Below, piece by piece: positions 1 through 7,938 of a stretch of DNA of 64,000 nt. The stretch comes from Streptomyces sp. NRRL B-3428 (GTDB lineage: Bacteria > Actinomycetota > Actinomycetes > Streptomycetales > Streptomycetaceae). A program made the position numbers and the translations under genes. The stretch lies in the NCBI GenBank assembly GCA_000721375.1, contig JOGW01000002.1, positions 558,001-622,000 on the forward strand. Reading direction: 5' to 3'. Every line of letters begins with the position of its first letter. Position 1 is the first letter of the stretch. A model generated the notes under the pieces. The model was not told the DNA's origin, made no database searches, and was given only the letters and a program-made list of their open reading frames with translations.

Positions 1-292
1 GGACGGTGGGCGCGGGGATGTCGGCGACGCTCCAGGGGGCGTCGGGGGCGAGCAGGACGGTGTGCGGTCCCGCGCTGTCGCGCAGTTCGTCGGGTTCGAG
101 ACCCGGGTGCGCGCCGATCCGGACGCCGAAAGCACCGGGCGCCCAGCGACGGGCGAGCGTGAGGGCCTCGCGGGCTCGGCGCCCGCCACTGCCGAGGTCC
201 AGGACACCGAGTCCGCCGGCTCGGGAGACGGCGGCGGCGAGTCGCGCGTTCGGCTCACCGAACGGGCTGACGCCGATGACGGTCTGCGTCAC
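1..292 (-). CDS. TIM-barrel flavin oxidoreductase (nitronate monooxygenase/PfaD-like), N-terminal fragment
   Basis: Only the first 97 codons lie in the window; the gene runs off the left edge. The GTG start is fixed by a GAGGAG ribosome site nine bases upstream. The protein opens VTQTVIGVSPFGEPNARLA and continues with alternating hydrophobic strands and helices (RAGGLGVLDLGSGGR, later PGAFGVRIGAHPG). This looks like the first beta-alpha units of an FMN TIM barrel of the nitronate monooxygenase/PfaD type, in which the opening strand and a conserved AGGLG turn are typical. In Streptomyces such a domain often begins a large multidomain protein linked to polyketide-like enzymes, but that part is outside the window. 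The gene is divergent from cobT. The family call is an inference from a short fragment. Confidence 0.5.
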   Translation of the reverse strand, partial: MTQTVIGVSPFGEPNARLAAAVSRAGGLGVLDLGSGGRRAREALTLARRWAPGAFGVRIGAHPGLEPDELRDSAGPHTVLLAPDAPWSVADIPAPTV

Positions 293-389
293 GGAAGCGG
301 GCTCCTCTGGTACGGGGTCTTGTACGGTGCGCTGCTGTACGACAATCCGACTCAAAGCGGAACGTAAGGGATCACTCCTCGCCGTGCAA

Positions 390-455
390 TGACGCTCCGA
401 AGTCAGTGCTTCACATGGCGTAACTATGCGGCCATTGGGGCTGACGGAGCGTCAG
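390..455. repeat. inverted repeat in the divergent region before cobT
   Basis: The 10-base word TGACGCTCCG at 390-399 recurs as its reverse complement at 445-454, and 441-455 is itself a short palindrome (CTGACG-GAG-CGTCAG). It lies between the divergent TIM-barrel gene and cobT and could be a regulatory site. I see no cobalamin riboswitch here. Confidence 0.35.
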
Positions 456-546
456 GCAGTGGCGTCGGAGACGTCGTCCGCCACGGTCGCGCAACCACCG
501 GGCCACCCCCTGGCCCCGGCCCGCACCCCCGGTAACCTTCAGCCCC

Positions 547-1719
547 ATGAGCGCGCTGAATCTCGATGACTTCGCCGATCTGATCGAGCGTCCCGACGGG
601 GGTGTACGCCGCGACGCCGAGGCGCGCCGGGGCCGCCTCGCGCTGCCCCCCGGCGCGCTCGGCCGGCTCGACGAGATCGGCGAGTGGCTCGCGGCGGCCC
701 AGGGGTCCGTGCCGGTCAGGCCGGTGCGGCAGCCCAAGGTGGTGCTGTTCGCGGGGGATCACGGCATCGCGCAGCTCGGCGTCTCCGCCCGCACGCCCGG
801 CAGCGCGCAGGACCTGGTGCGCTCGGTGCTCGACGGTTCGAGCCCGGTGTCCGTCCTCGCCCGCCAGGCCGAAGTCCCCGTACGCGTCGTGGACGTGGCG
901 CTCGACTGCGATGCCGACGCCCTGCCCGCCGAGGTCTCCGGCCATCGGGTGCGGCGCGGATCGGGACGTATCGACATCGAAGACGCCCTCACCGCCGAAG
1001 AGGCCGAACAGGCCTTCCGCGCCGGCATGGCGGTGGCCGACGAAGAGGCCGACGCCGGTACGGACCTGGTGGTGCTCGGCGACCTCAGCGTGGGCGGTAC
1101 GACCCCGGCCGCGGTTCTCGTCGCCGCACTCTGCGGCACCGACGCCTCCGTGGTCACCGGCCGCGGTGGCCACCCGATCGACGATCTGGCCTGGATGCGC
1201 AAGTGCGCCGCGATCCGCGACACGCTGCGCCGCGCCCGCCCCGTACTCGGCGACCAGCTCCAGCTGCTCCAGACGGTCGGCGGCGCGGACCTCGCCGCGA
1301 TCACCGGCTTCCTGCTGCAGAGCGCGATCCGCCACACCCCGGTGATCCTCGACGGTGTCGTCTCGGGGGCCTGCGCGCTGGTCGCCCAGCGCATCGCGTT
1401 CCGCGCGCCCGACTGGTGGCTGGCCGGACAGACCAGCGGCGAGCCGGGACAGGCCAAGGCCTTCGACCGGCTGGCCCTTGAGCCGCTGCTCGCGCACGGC
1501 GTGACGGCGGGCGAGGGCACGGGCGCGCTGCTCGCACTGCCGATGGTCCGCTCGGCCGCGGCACTTGCGGCGGAGCTTCCGGTGGTGGACGAGAAGCCGG
1601 ACACGGCGGCCGAGGACACCGAAGCCGAGCCCACGGCCGAGGACACCGAAGCCGAGCCCACGGCCGAGGACACCGAAGCCGAGACCGCGACCGCGCCTGC
1701 GACCGAGTCCGAAGCCTGA
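547..1719 (+). CDS. cobT: nicotinate-nucleotide-dimethylbenzimidazole phosphoribosyltransferase CobT
   Basis: CobT moves phosphoribose from nicotinate mononucleotide to dimethylbenzimidazole, giving alpha-ribazole 5'-phosphate for the lower loop of cobalamin, in the cytoplasm. The 390-residue protein has the family features: FAGDHGIAQLG near residue 70, LGDLSVGGTTPAA, and GVTAGEGTGALLAL near the end, whose Glu323 corresponds to the catalytic base. The ATG start has no strong ribosome site. The last 35-40 residues are a low-complexity acidic tail made of a repeated nine-residue unit (EDTEAEPTA) and are not part of the CobT fold. cobS, the next enzyme of the branch, lies 3.4 kb downstream with three membrane protein genes between. 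Family assignment is firm; the tail looks lineage-specific. Confidence 0.95.
   Translation: MSALNLDDFADLIERPDGGVRRDAEARRGRLALPPGALGRLDEIGEWLAAAQGSVPVRPVRQPKVVLFAGDHGIAQLGVSARTPGSAQDLVRSVLDGSSPVSVLARQAEVPVRVVDVALDCDADALPAEVSGHRVRRGSGRIDIEDALTAEEAEQAFRAGMAVADEEADAGTDLVVLGDLSVGGTTPAAVLVAALCGTDASVVTGRGGHPIDDLAWMRKCAAIRDTLRRARPVLGDQLQLLQTVGGADLAAITGFLLQSAIRHTPVILDGVVSGACALVAQRIAFRAPDWWLAGQTSGEPGQAKAFDRLALEPLLAHGVTAGEGTGALLALPMVRSAAALAAELPVVDEKPDTAAEDTEAEPTAEDTEAEPTAEDTEAETATAPATESEA
1612..1683 (+). repeat. 27-bp in-frame tandem repeat at the 3' end of cobT
   Basis: Two complete identical 27-base units (1612-1638, 1639-1665) and an 18-base partial unit (1666-1683), starting GAGGACACCGAAGCCGAG, encode three acidic EDTEAE blocks just before the cobT stop. 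The copies are identical at DNA level, so the expansion is recent or homogenised. Confidence 0.95.
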
Positions 1720-1793
1720 GGATCCGTCACCTCTGAGCCGTATGGCGCCACCTGGCTCCGGATTGTCCGATTCGCCCCATAGGATCGGCTCTC

Positions 1794-3578
1794 ATGGGAG
1801 AGGGCGTACGTGAGCCAGATGCCGCCGCCGAAGTGCGCGCGGCGGCGCACCGCAGACGCGCGGCGGCCTTCGCCGTCTGGTATCTGCGGGGCGTCGCGTT
1901 CCTCAACTTCCTGAGTGCCTTCTGGGTCTCGTTCGCGCAGGATCTGCGGCGCCACAACACGGACGACTTCTTCACCCCGTATCTGCTGACCGCGGGCTTC
2001 GCCTCCGGCCTGTTCACGCTCTTCCTCGCCGTCACGATGCGGCGCCGCAAGCGCGCGGCGTGGATCCTCAACTCCGTGCTCAGCGGCTCCTTCCTGGCGC
2101 TCTTCGCCTTCGCGATGCTCTTCCCCGAGATCCGCAGCCATCCGCAGAACTGGGTCTCGCTCGGTCTGACCGCCGCCTTCGTGGGCGCGCTCGTGATCGG
2201 CCGCAAGGAGTTCTACGCGAAGGGCGACCGCTCCAACCCGAAGCTCGCCGCGGTCGTGGGCGCGGGCGGGCTCCTGGTCACCTCGCTGCTCGCCGCCTCC
2301 CTCGTCACGCTCACCGACCAGGGCCGCGGCGCGGGCTTCCTGGAGCGCTGGCGGTACGGGACCACGCGCCTCGTCTCGCTCGCCGCCGACGAGTCCCACC
2401 CGACGATCGTCACCCCCGCCTTGCTGGACATCTCCATCAACGTCCTGAGCACGGCACTGCTGCTCGCCGTCCTGTACGCGGCGTTCCGCTCGCGCCGCGC
2501 GGTGGACCCGCTCGCGGAGGACGACGAGAAGCGGCTGCGGGAACTCCTGGAGCGCCAGGGCGAACGCGACTCCCTCGGCTACTTCGCGCTGCGCCGCGAC
2601 AAGAGCGTGGTCTGGTCCCCCAGCGGCAAAGCGGCCGTCGCCTACCGCGTGGTCGGCGGGGTCTCGCTCGCCTCCGGCGATCCCATCGGCGACCCGGAGG
2701 CCTGGCCCGGCGCGATCGAGCCCTGGCTGGCCCAGGCGCGCGAGCACGGCTGGGCGCCTGCGGTGATCGGGGCCAGCGAGGAGGCCGGCACGATCTATGC
2801 GCGCCACGGGCTGGACGCTCTGGAGCTGGGCGACGAAGCGCTCGTGGAGACGGCCGCCCGCGGCGGAGCCGCTGATGGGCACTTCACGCTGGAAGGGCGC
2901 GCGATGCGTACCGTCCGCCAGGCCCACAACCGGGTGCAGCGCGCCGGCTACCGGGTCCGCATCCGACGGCACGAGGACATCCCGGCCGAGGAACTCTCGT
3001 ATCTCGTGCAAAGAGCCGACGACTGGCGCGACGGCGCCACCGAGCGCGGCTTCTCGATGGCGCTCGGGCGGCTCGGCGACCCCGAGGACGGACGGTGCGT
3101 GATGGTCGAATGCACCGATGGCGAGGGCGGTTTGAGGGCTCTGCAGTCCTTCGTGCCCTGGGGTCCCAGCGGCCTGTCCCTCGATCTGATGCGCCGCGAC
3201 CGCGACGCGGACAACGGCCTGATGGAGTTCATGGTGATCGAACTGCTCAGGCGCTCCGGCGAGATCGGCATCACCCAGGTCTCGCTGAACTTCGCGATGT
3301 TCCGCTCGGTCTTCGAACGCGGCGCGCGGATCGGCGCGGGCCCCGTCCTTCGGATGTGGCGCTCGCTGCTCAGCTTCTGCTCGCGCTGGTGGCAGATCGA
3401 GTCCCTCTACCGGGCCAACGCCAAGTACCGGCCCATCTGGGAGCCGCGGTTCCTGCTCTTCGAGAAGAGCGGTGACCTGCTGCGGATCGGCGTCGCGGCG
3501 GCCCGCGCCGAAGGGTTCCTCGAAGCCCCCGGGCTGCCCAAGTGGCTGCACCGGCGCCACCTGGAGTCACACCGGTGA
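1794..3578 (+). CDS. MprF-like membrane protein with phosphatidylglycerol lysyltransferase (DUF2156) domain
   Basis: A 594-residue protein. The first ~240 residues hold about six hydrophobic segments (including YLRGVAFLNFLSAFWVS, AFASGLFTLFLAV-type stretches and a helix near 218-230). The C-terminal ~330 residues are a GNAT-like DUF2156 domain with GYFALRRDKSVVWSP, VAYRVVGGVSLASGDPIG and LEGRAMRTVRQAHNRV, as in MprF and LysX. MprF-type enzymes aminoacylate membrane phosphatidylglycerol from aminoacyl-tRNA, changing surface charge; which amino acid is used here cannot be read from sequence. The gene overlaps the next by four bases (GTGA), so the two are probably translated together. Confidence 0.8.
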   Translation: MGEGVREPDAAAEVRAAAHRRRAAAFAVWYLRGVAFLNFLSAFWVSFAQDLRRHNTDDFFTPYLLTAGFASGLFTLFLAVTMRRRKRAAWILNSVLSGSFLALFAFAMLFPEIRSHPQNWVSLGLTAAFVGALVIGRKEFYAKGDRSNPKLAAVVGAGGLLVTSLLAASLVTLTDQGRGAGFLERWRYGTTRLVSLAADESHPTIVTPALLDISINVLSTALLLAVLYAAFRSRRAVDPLAEDDEKRLRELLERQGERDSLGYFALRRDKSVVWSPSGKAAVAYRVVGGVSLASGDPIGDPEAWPGAIEPWLAQAREHGWAPAVIGASEEAGTIYARHGLDALELGDEALVETAARGGAADGHFTLEGRAMRTVRQAHNRVQRAGYRVRIRRHEDIPAEELSYLVQRADDWRDGATERGFSMALGRLGDPEDGRCVMVECTDGEGGLRALQSFVPWGPSGLSLDLMRRDRDADNGLMEFMVIELLRRSGEIGITQVSLNFAMFRSVFERGARIGAGPVLRMWRSLLSFCSRWWQIESLYRANAKYRPIWEPRFLLFEKSGDLLRIGVAAARAEGFLEAPGLPKWLHRRHLESHR

Positions 3579-4318
3579 ACGCCGTCTCGCGCCTTGCGCG
3601 GGCCGAGTGGGGCCCGCTCTACGCGGCCGTACGCGACGGGCTCGTGGCGAAGAAGTGGCGCGCGATCCCGGTGACGCTCGCCGCGGTCTGTCTGACCGCG
3701 CTGATGCAGTACGTCCAGAACCAGGAATGGGGCTACCAGTTCGTCCAGAACCTCGGTTCCGTACGGGCCGAGGAGCCACTGTGGCTGGCGCTCCTGCGCA
3801 CCCCTCTCTCCCTCTTCGTACCGGCTCTCGATCTGCCGGTCTGGGGAGCACTCGGCCAGATCCTGCTGGTCTTCGGGATCGCGGAGATCACGCTGGGCTG
3901 GTGGCGGATGCTCGTCATCGGATACGTGGCGACGCTGGCCGGGACCTTGTACGCCCGTTTCGGGATCTGGCTCGGCGAGGACCACCTGCTCGGGCTCGCG
4001 GCCTCCGACGCGCAGGTGGTCGACACCGGTCCGTCGGCGGCGGTCGTGGGCCTGGCGGTCTTCGTGTGCTGGCGCTACCGGGCCTGGTTCACGATGCTGC
4101 TGGTGATCGGCGCGATGGTCGGCGAGACGCTGATCGACGACAACCTCGCGGGCCGCGAGCACCTGGCCGCGATCATCTCCGTACTGCTGCTGTGCGGGGT
4201 CTCCGCACTGCGTCACCGGCGCTCGGGCATGTGGTCGGGACCAGGTGCGGGATCGGGGTCGACCACGGGAGCCGGGCGCCGGGGCGCCGGGTCGAAGCGA
4301 CCGCCGAGCAGCTCCTGA
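3575..4318 (+). CDS. rhomboid-like integral membrane protein
   Basis: The GTG start lies inside the TGA stop of the preceding MprF-like gene (GTGA), which favours it over the in-frame ATG further upstream. The 247-residue protein has about six membrane segments. It carries two rhomboid-protease-like landmarks: a G-P-S-A-A motif with Ser154 (DTGPSAAVVGL) opening one helix and His196 in a later helix (GREHLAAIISVLLL). This fits the divergent rhomboid-like families of actinobacteria, but proteolytic activity is not shown and the second Gly of GxSG is replaced by Ala. The polar Gly/Ser/Arg-rich C-terminus is encoded on DNA that is also the 3' end of the opposing gene. Confidence 0.65.
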   Translation: MNAVSRLARAEWGPLYAAVRDGLVAKKWRAIPVTLAAVCLTALMQYVQNQEWGYQFVQNLGSVRAEEPLWLALLRTPLSLFVPALDLPVWGALGQILLVFGIAEITLGWWRMLVIGYVATLAGTLYARFGIWLGEDHLLGLAASDAQVVDTGPSAAVVGLAVFVCWRYRAWFTMLLVIGAMVGETLIDDNLAGREHLAAIISVLLLCGVSALRHRRSGMWSGPGAGSGSTTGAGRRGAGSKRPPSSS

Positions 4319-5022
4319 ACCTTGCGCCGCGGCTTCGACCAGCGGCGGTCGTGGTGGAAGGCGCGCAGGGCGCCCTTCGAGCGGGCCCGCGGACGGTTCT
4401 TGTAGAAGAGCTTCCACCAGGGCGAGCCGGGCCGGGCGAGGCGGATCGCGCCGAACATGGCGACGAACGGCACCACGATCCCGAACAGGGCCATCCGCGG
4501 TTTGCCCTTGGCGAGGGCGATCAGGGCGAAGAAGAAGTTCGTGGCCGTGTTCATCACGACGAAGACTCGGTTGTGCCGTTCCTGGACGGTGAGTTCATTG
4601 ACGCCGAACGGCAGGAAGCCGCCGAGCAGCAGCGCCACCAGGGCCGCGGTGAGCACCACGATCTCGACGCTCTTGCGGCCGTCCTCGCTCCAGTACACGT
4701 CGTCCAGATGCAGGATCAGGGCGAACTCGTCGAGCACGAGGCCTGCACCGAGGCCGAAGAGGACCGCGGAGATCAGCGCGCCGACGCTGTTGCGGCCCGC
4801 GGCGACGGCGCCGAAGCCGCCGATGATCGTCAGGATGATGCCGGGGACGACGTGGTGGATGTGCAGGTCGCCGGCTTTCACGTTGCCGAAGGGGCCTCTG
4901 CCCGCCCGGATCATCCGCGTGATGATCCGCGTCACCAGGAACGACAGGACGAAGGAGACCAGCGCGAGCAGCAGCGGCAGCTTCCCCGGTTCGAGGATGT
5001 TCCGGTACCACCAGTGACCCAC
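4213..5022 (-). CDS. integral membrane protein with HIHH motif, unknown function
   Basis: The GTG start follows GGAGGG by six bases. The 269-residue protein has an N-terminal membrane helix (LPLLLALVSFVLSFLVTRII), then AGDLHIHHVVPGI with three close histidines at the membrane edge, a Gly-rich membrane hairpin, an LDEFALILHLDDVYW stretch rich in acidic and His residues, and two further membrane pairs ending in a basic tail (KNRPRARSKG). The His/Asp pattern could bind a metal, but I do not recognise a named family. It is divergent from cobS and its last 106 bases overlap the 3' end of the rhomboid-like gene. Confidence 0.75.
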   Translation of the reverse strand: MGHWWYRNILEPGKLPLLLALVSFVLSFLVTRIITRMIRAGRGPFGNVKAGDLHIHHVVPGIILTIIGGFGAVAAGRNSVGALISAVLFGLGAGLVLDEFALILHLDDVYWSEDGRKSVEIVVLTAALVALLLGGFLPFGVNELTVQERHNRVFVVMNTATNFFFALIALAKGKPRMALFGIVVPFVAMFGAIRLARPGSPWWKLFYKNRPRARSKGALRAFHHDRRWSKPRRKVQELLGGRFDPAPRRPAPVVDPDPAPGPDHMPERR

Positions 5023-5097
5023 GCCATACCCTCCCGTATCGCCCGCCTTGTTCCGTATGGGCAATTTACGCCGATGCTCGGCGGTTAGCCTGCCGCC

Positions 5098-5895
5098 GTG
5101 ACTCCACAGGACCCCGCCCGCCCCGCTTCCCTGGCCGACGGCGTGCGCTTCGCGTTCGGCACCCTCACCGTGCTTCCCGTACCGGTGTCGCGATGGGACC
5201 GGGCGGCGGCGCGCGCCGGGATGCTGTGCGCGCCGCTCGCGGGCCTGGTCGTGGGCCTGTTCTCGGCGGCGGTCGGTGCACTGTCGCTGCTCCTGGGATC
5301 GGGCGCCCTGCTCGCCGCGGTGGCGACGGCGGCCGTCCCGGCGGTGCTCACCCGCGCACTGCACCTGGACGGCATCGCGGACACCGCGGACGGGCTCGGC
5401 AGCGGCAAGCCCGCCGACGAGGCCCTCGCGATCATGAAGCGCTCGGACATCGGCCCGTTCGGGGTCGTCACCCTGCTCTTCGTCCTGCTCGGGCAGGTCG
5501 CGGTCTTCTTCCAGCTGTACGACGAAGGGGGCTGGGCGTACGGCGCGGTGGCCGCGGCCGTGGCCCACACCGCGGGACGCACCGCCCTGACGCTCGCCTC
5601 ACGGCCGTCCGTACCCGCCGCACGCCCGGAGGGCCTGGGTGCGGCGGTGGCGGGCACGGTCCCGCTGCGGTCGGCCGTGCCGATCGTGCTCGTTGTCATG
5701 TGCCTTGCGGGCTGGGCGGGTTACGGCACGGTGGGGGCGGCGCACGCGGCGCTCGCGGTGGTGGGCGCGCTGGTGGCTTCCGAACTGCTGCTGCGCAGAT
5801 GCGTACGGAGATTCGGCGGGATCACGGGAGACGTGTTCGGGGCGGTCGCGGAGACGGCGGCGACGGGTGCGCTGGTGGTCCTCGCGTTCGGCTGA
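5098..5895 (+). CDS. cobS: adenosylcobinamide-GDP ribazoletransferase (cobalamin synthase) CobS
   Basis: CobS is the membrane enzyme that joins adenosylcobinamide-GDP to alpha-ribazole (or its phosphate, the CobT product) to finish the cobalamin nucleotide loop. The 265-residue protein has the diagnostic LHLDGIADTADGLGSG segment near residues 85-100, the MKRSDIGPFGV motif, multiple hydrophobic helices and a late FGGITGDVFGA motif. The length is typical. The GTG start sits 75 bases after the start of the divergent membrane gene. With cobT it shows that this strain completes the lower-loop branch of B12 synthesis; the corrin ring genes are not here. Confidence 0.93.
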   Translation: MTPQDPARPASLADGVRFAFGTLTVLPVPVSRWDRAAARAGMLCAPLAGLVVGLFSAAVGALSLLLGSGALLAAVATAAVPAVLTRALHLDGIADTADGLGSGKPADEALAIMKRSDIGPFGVVTLLFVLLGQVAVFFQLYDEGGWAYGAVAAAVAHTAGRTALTLASRPSVPAARPEGLGAAVAGTVPLRSAVPIVLVVMCLAGWAGYGTVGAAHAALAVVGALVASELLLRRCVRRFGGITGDVFGAVAETAATGALVVLAFG

Positions 5896-6037
5896 CCACG
5901 CTCCGTAGACCTGCGGTCGCCTCTTCTGTACGCAGCAGCCCCGGCATGGGCGCCTTACCAGCGCGCAAGCGTAGGCTCGGGCCGGGACACACACCCAACA
6001 GACGCATAACGGAAGACGGAAGCGAGAACTCACCACA

Positions 6038-7579
6038 GTGACTGCTCTGACTCTCAGCACCGCCGCCGCGGCCGGCCTCAAGGCCGACGCGCTCGTCGTC
6101 GGAGTCGCCAAGGGCGACAAGGGCCCGGTTGTCGCGCCCGGCGCCGACGCCGTCGAGAAGGCCTTCGGTGGCAAGCTCGCCACCGTCCTCGAGACCCTCG
6201 GAGCCACCGGCGGCGAGGGCGAGGTGACCAAGCTTCCCGCGCCCGACGGCGTGAAGGCGCCGCTCGTGCTCCTGGTCGGGCTCGGTGCGCTGGCGGAGAA
6301 GGGCGAGTCCTTCGACGCCGACGCGCTGCGCCGCGCGGCCGGTGCCGCCGCCCGCGCCCTGTCCGGCACCAAGAAGGCCGCGTTCGCGCTGCCCGTCGAG
6401 GACGCCGACGACGTACAGGCGATCGGTGAGGGCGCGCTGCTCGGCGCGTACTCCTTCGACGCGTACAAGGAGAACGGCTCCAACGGCTCGGCCAAGTCCT
6501 CGAAGAAGGACGCCGCCAAGGGCCCGCTCGCCGAGGTCGTGATCCTCGGCACGAAGGCGCGCGACAAGGCGGCCAAGGCCGCGCTGGAGCGCGCCACCGC
6601 CGTGTCCGAGGAGCTCAACCGCGCCCGCGACCTGATCAACACCCCGCCGAACGACCTCAACCCGGAGGCCTTCGCCGCCGTGGCCACGGCCGCCGGCAAG
6701 GAGCACGGCATCAAGGTGCAGGTGCTCGACGAGAAGGCGCTCGCCAAGGGCGGCTACGGCGGCATCCTCGGCGTCGGCGTCGGCTCCGCCTCTCCCCCGC
6801 GCCTGGTGAAGCTCTCCTACACGCACGCCAAGGCCAAGAAGCACCTGGCCTTCGTGGGCAAGGGCATCACGTACGACTCGGGCGGCATCTCGCTGAAGCC
6901 GGCCGGTCACAACGAGACGATGAAGTGCGACATGTCCGGCGCCGCCGCCGTGTTCGCCGCCGTCGTCGCGGCCGCCCGTCTCGGTCTCGAGGTGAACGTC
7001 ACCGGCTGGCTGGCGCTCGCCGAGAACATGCCGTCCGGCTCGGCCACCCGCCCCGGCGACGTGCTGCGCATGTACTCCGGCAAGACCGTCGAGGTCCTGA
7101 ACACCGACGCCGAGGGCCGTCTCGTCCTGGCCGACGCGATCGCCAAGGCCTCCGAGGACAAGCCCGACGCGATCGTGGACGTGGCGACGCTGACCGGCGC
7201 GATGATGGTCGCGCTCGGCTCGCGCACCTTCGGGATCATGTCCAACGACGACGCGTTCCGTACCTCCGTGTACGAGATCGCCGAGGAGAACGGCGAGCCG
7301 GCCTGGCCGATGCCGCTGCCCGAGCACCTGGTCAAGGGCATGGACTCGCCGACCGCCGACATCGCCAACATGGGCGAGCGCATGGGCGGCGGCCTGGTGG
7401 CCGGTCTGTTCCTGCGCGAGTTCGTGGGCGAGGGCATCACCTGGGCCCACCTGGACATCGCCGGTCCGGCCTACAACGAGGGCGCCCCGTTCGGCTACAC
7501 CCCCAAGGGCGGCACCGGTACCGCCGTGCGCACCCTGGTCGCGCTGGCCGAGCGCACCGCGGCGGGCGACCTCGGCTGA
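6038..7579 (+). CDS. pepA: leucyl aminopeptidase (M17 family)
   Basis: A 513-residue M17 metallo-aminopeptidase that removes N-terminal residues from peptides in the cytoplasm. The C-terminal catalytic half carries the two-metal site: VGKGITYDSGGISLKP with the metal-binding Lys and Asp, and the signature NTDAEGRL at residues 355-362. The N-terminal half is the variable domain; it contains a Ser/Lys-rich stretch (NGSNGSAKSSKKDAAKG) that looks like a flexible linker. Starts at GTG. In M. tuberculosis the orthologous pepB sits at the same place between cobS and the E2 gene. A strong hairpin follows the stop. Confidence 0.93.
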   Translation: MTALTLSTAAAAGLKADALVVGVAKGDKGPVVAPGADAVEKAFGGKLATVLETLGATGGEGEVTKLPAPDGVKAPLVLLVGLGALAEKGESFDADALRRAAGAAARALSGTKKAAFALPVEDADDVQAIGEGALLGAYSFDAYKENGSNGSAKSSKKDAAKGPLAEVVILGTKARDKAAKAALERATAVSEELNRARDLINTPPNDLNPEAFAAVATAAGKEHGIKVQVLDEKALAKGGYGGILGVGVGSASPPRLVKLSYTHAKAKKHLAFVGKGITYDSGGISLKPAGHNETMKCDMSGAAAVFAAVVAAARLGLEVNVTGWLALAENMPSGSATRPGDVLRMYSGKTVEVLNTDAEGRLVLADAIAKASEDKPDAIVDVATLTGAMMVALGSRTFGIMSNDDAFRTSVYEIAEENGEPAWPMPLPEHLVKGMDSPTADIANMGERMGGGLVAGLFLREFVGEGITWAHLDIAGPAYNEGAPFGYTPKGGTGTAVRTLVALAERTAAGDLG

Positions 7580-7607
7580 GGCCGAGTCTCCGATACGTGT
7601 GTGACCT

Positions 7608-7636
7608 GCGGCCCCGGGCTTCGTGCCCGGGGCCGC
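7608..7636 (+). terminator. pepA terminator hairpin
   Basis: A perfect 12-bp GC stem (7608-7619 with 7625-7636) and a five-base loop containing TTCG, starting 29 bases after the pepA stop. There is no U tract, which is usual for Streptomyces. Confidence 0.8.
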
Positions 7637-7640
7637 CTGC

Positions 7641-7666
7641 ACGCCCGAGCGGCGCCGCTCGGGCGT
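7641..7666. repeat. 26-bp perfect palindrome after the pepA terminator
   Basis: The 13 bases at 7641-7653 are followed directly by their exact reverse complement at 7654-7666 with no loop (centre GGC-GCC). It sits four bases after the terminator hairpin. It may reinforce termination or bind a dimeric protein. Confidence 0.8.
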
Positions 7667-7761
7667 CGGCCCACTCCGTCACAGGGGTCCACAATCGGCG
7701 GTTGCGGTAATTTCGCCCTAAACGAAATCGGGACGGCGTACGTCGCGATGACCTCGGTCTG

Positions 7762-7771
7762 TGATCGATCA
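7762..7771. promoter_or_regulatory. TGATCGATCA palindrome upstream of lpd
   Basis: A perfect 10-base palindrome. With the following AA it makes a 12-base word (read TTTGATCGATCA on the minus strand) that is repeated exactly before aceE. This suggests one regulator for both pyruvate dehydrogenase loci; the GntR-family gene at 11297 lies between them and is a candidate. Confidence 0.5.
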
Positions 7772-7938
7772 AACGTCTCGCAGTCCGGCCCGACGTCCCA
7801 CCGCCCGCCGACAAGTGCGAAGATGGCCTGTGGCAGGACAGGGCCCCCACCACAGGGCCGAAGGACAAAGCGGCCGAACACCAGCCGCCGCGCGGTCAGT
7901 GAGGACCGGCGTACGGCGCACAGCATGGAGGACGTGAC

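Larger units (their letters stand above)
7580..7938. other. 359-bp intergenic region between pepA and lpd
   Basis: It holds the pepA terminator, a second perfect palindrome, and about 270 bases of lpd leader with a TGATCGATCA palindrome 168 bases before the lpd start. The leader is noticeably less GC-rich than the genes (for example around 7697-7735). No convincing small gene is seen. Confidence 0.7.

Noticed and set aside
293..546. Possible cobalamin riboswitch before cobT
   Set aside because: Only a B12-box-like word (GCCACTG on the minus strand) is present, without the other conserved blocks or the right orientation for cobT.
759..3560. Very long open frame antisense to cobT and the MprF-like gene
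   Set aside because: Typical of GC-rich DNA; it has no ribosome site, its composition is Arg/Gly/Pro/Asp-rich, and the opposite strand encodes recognisable families.
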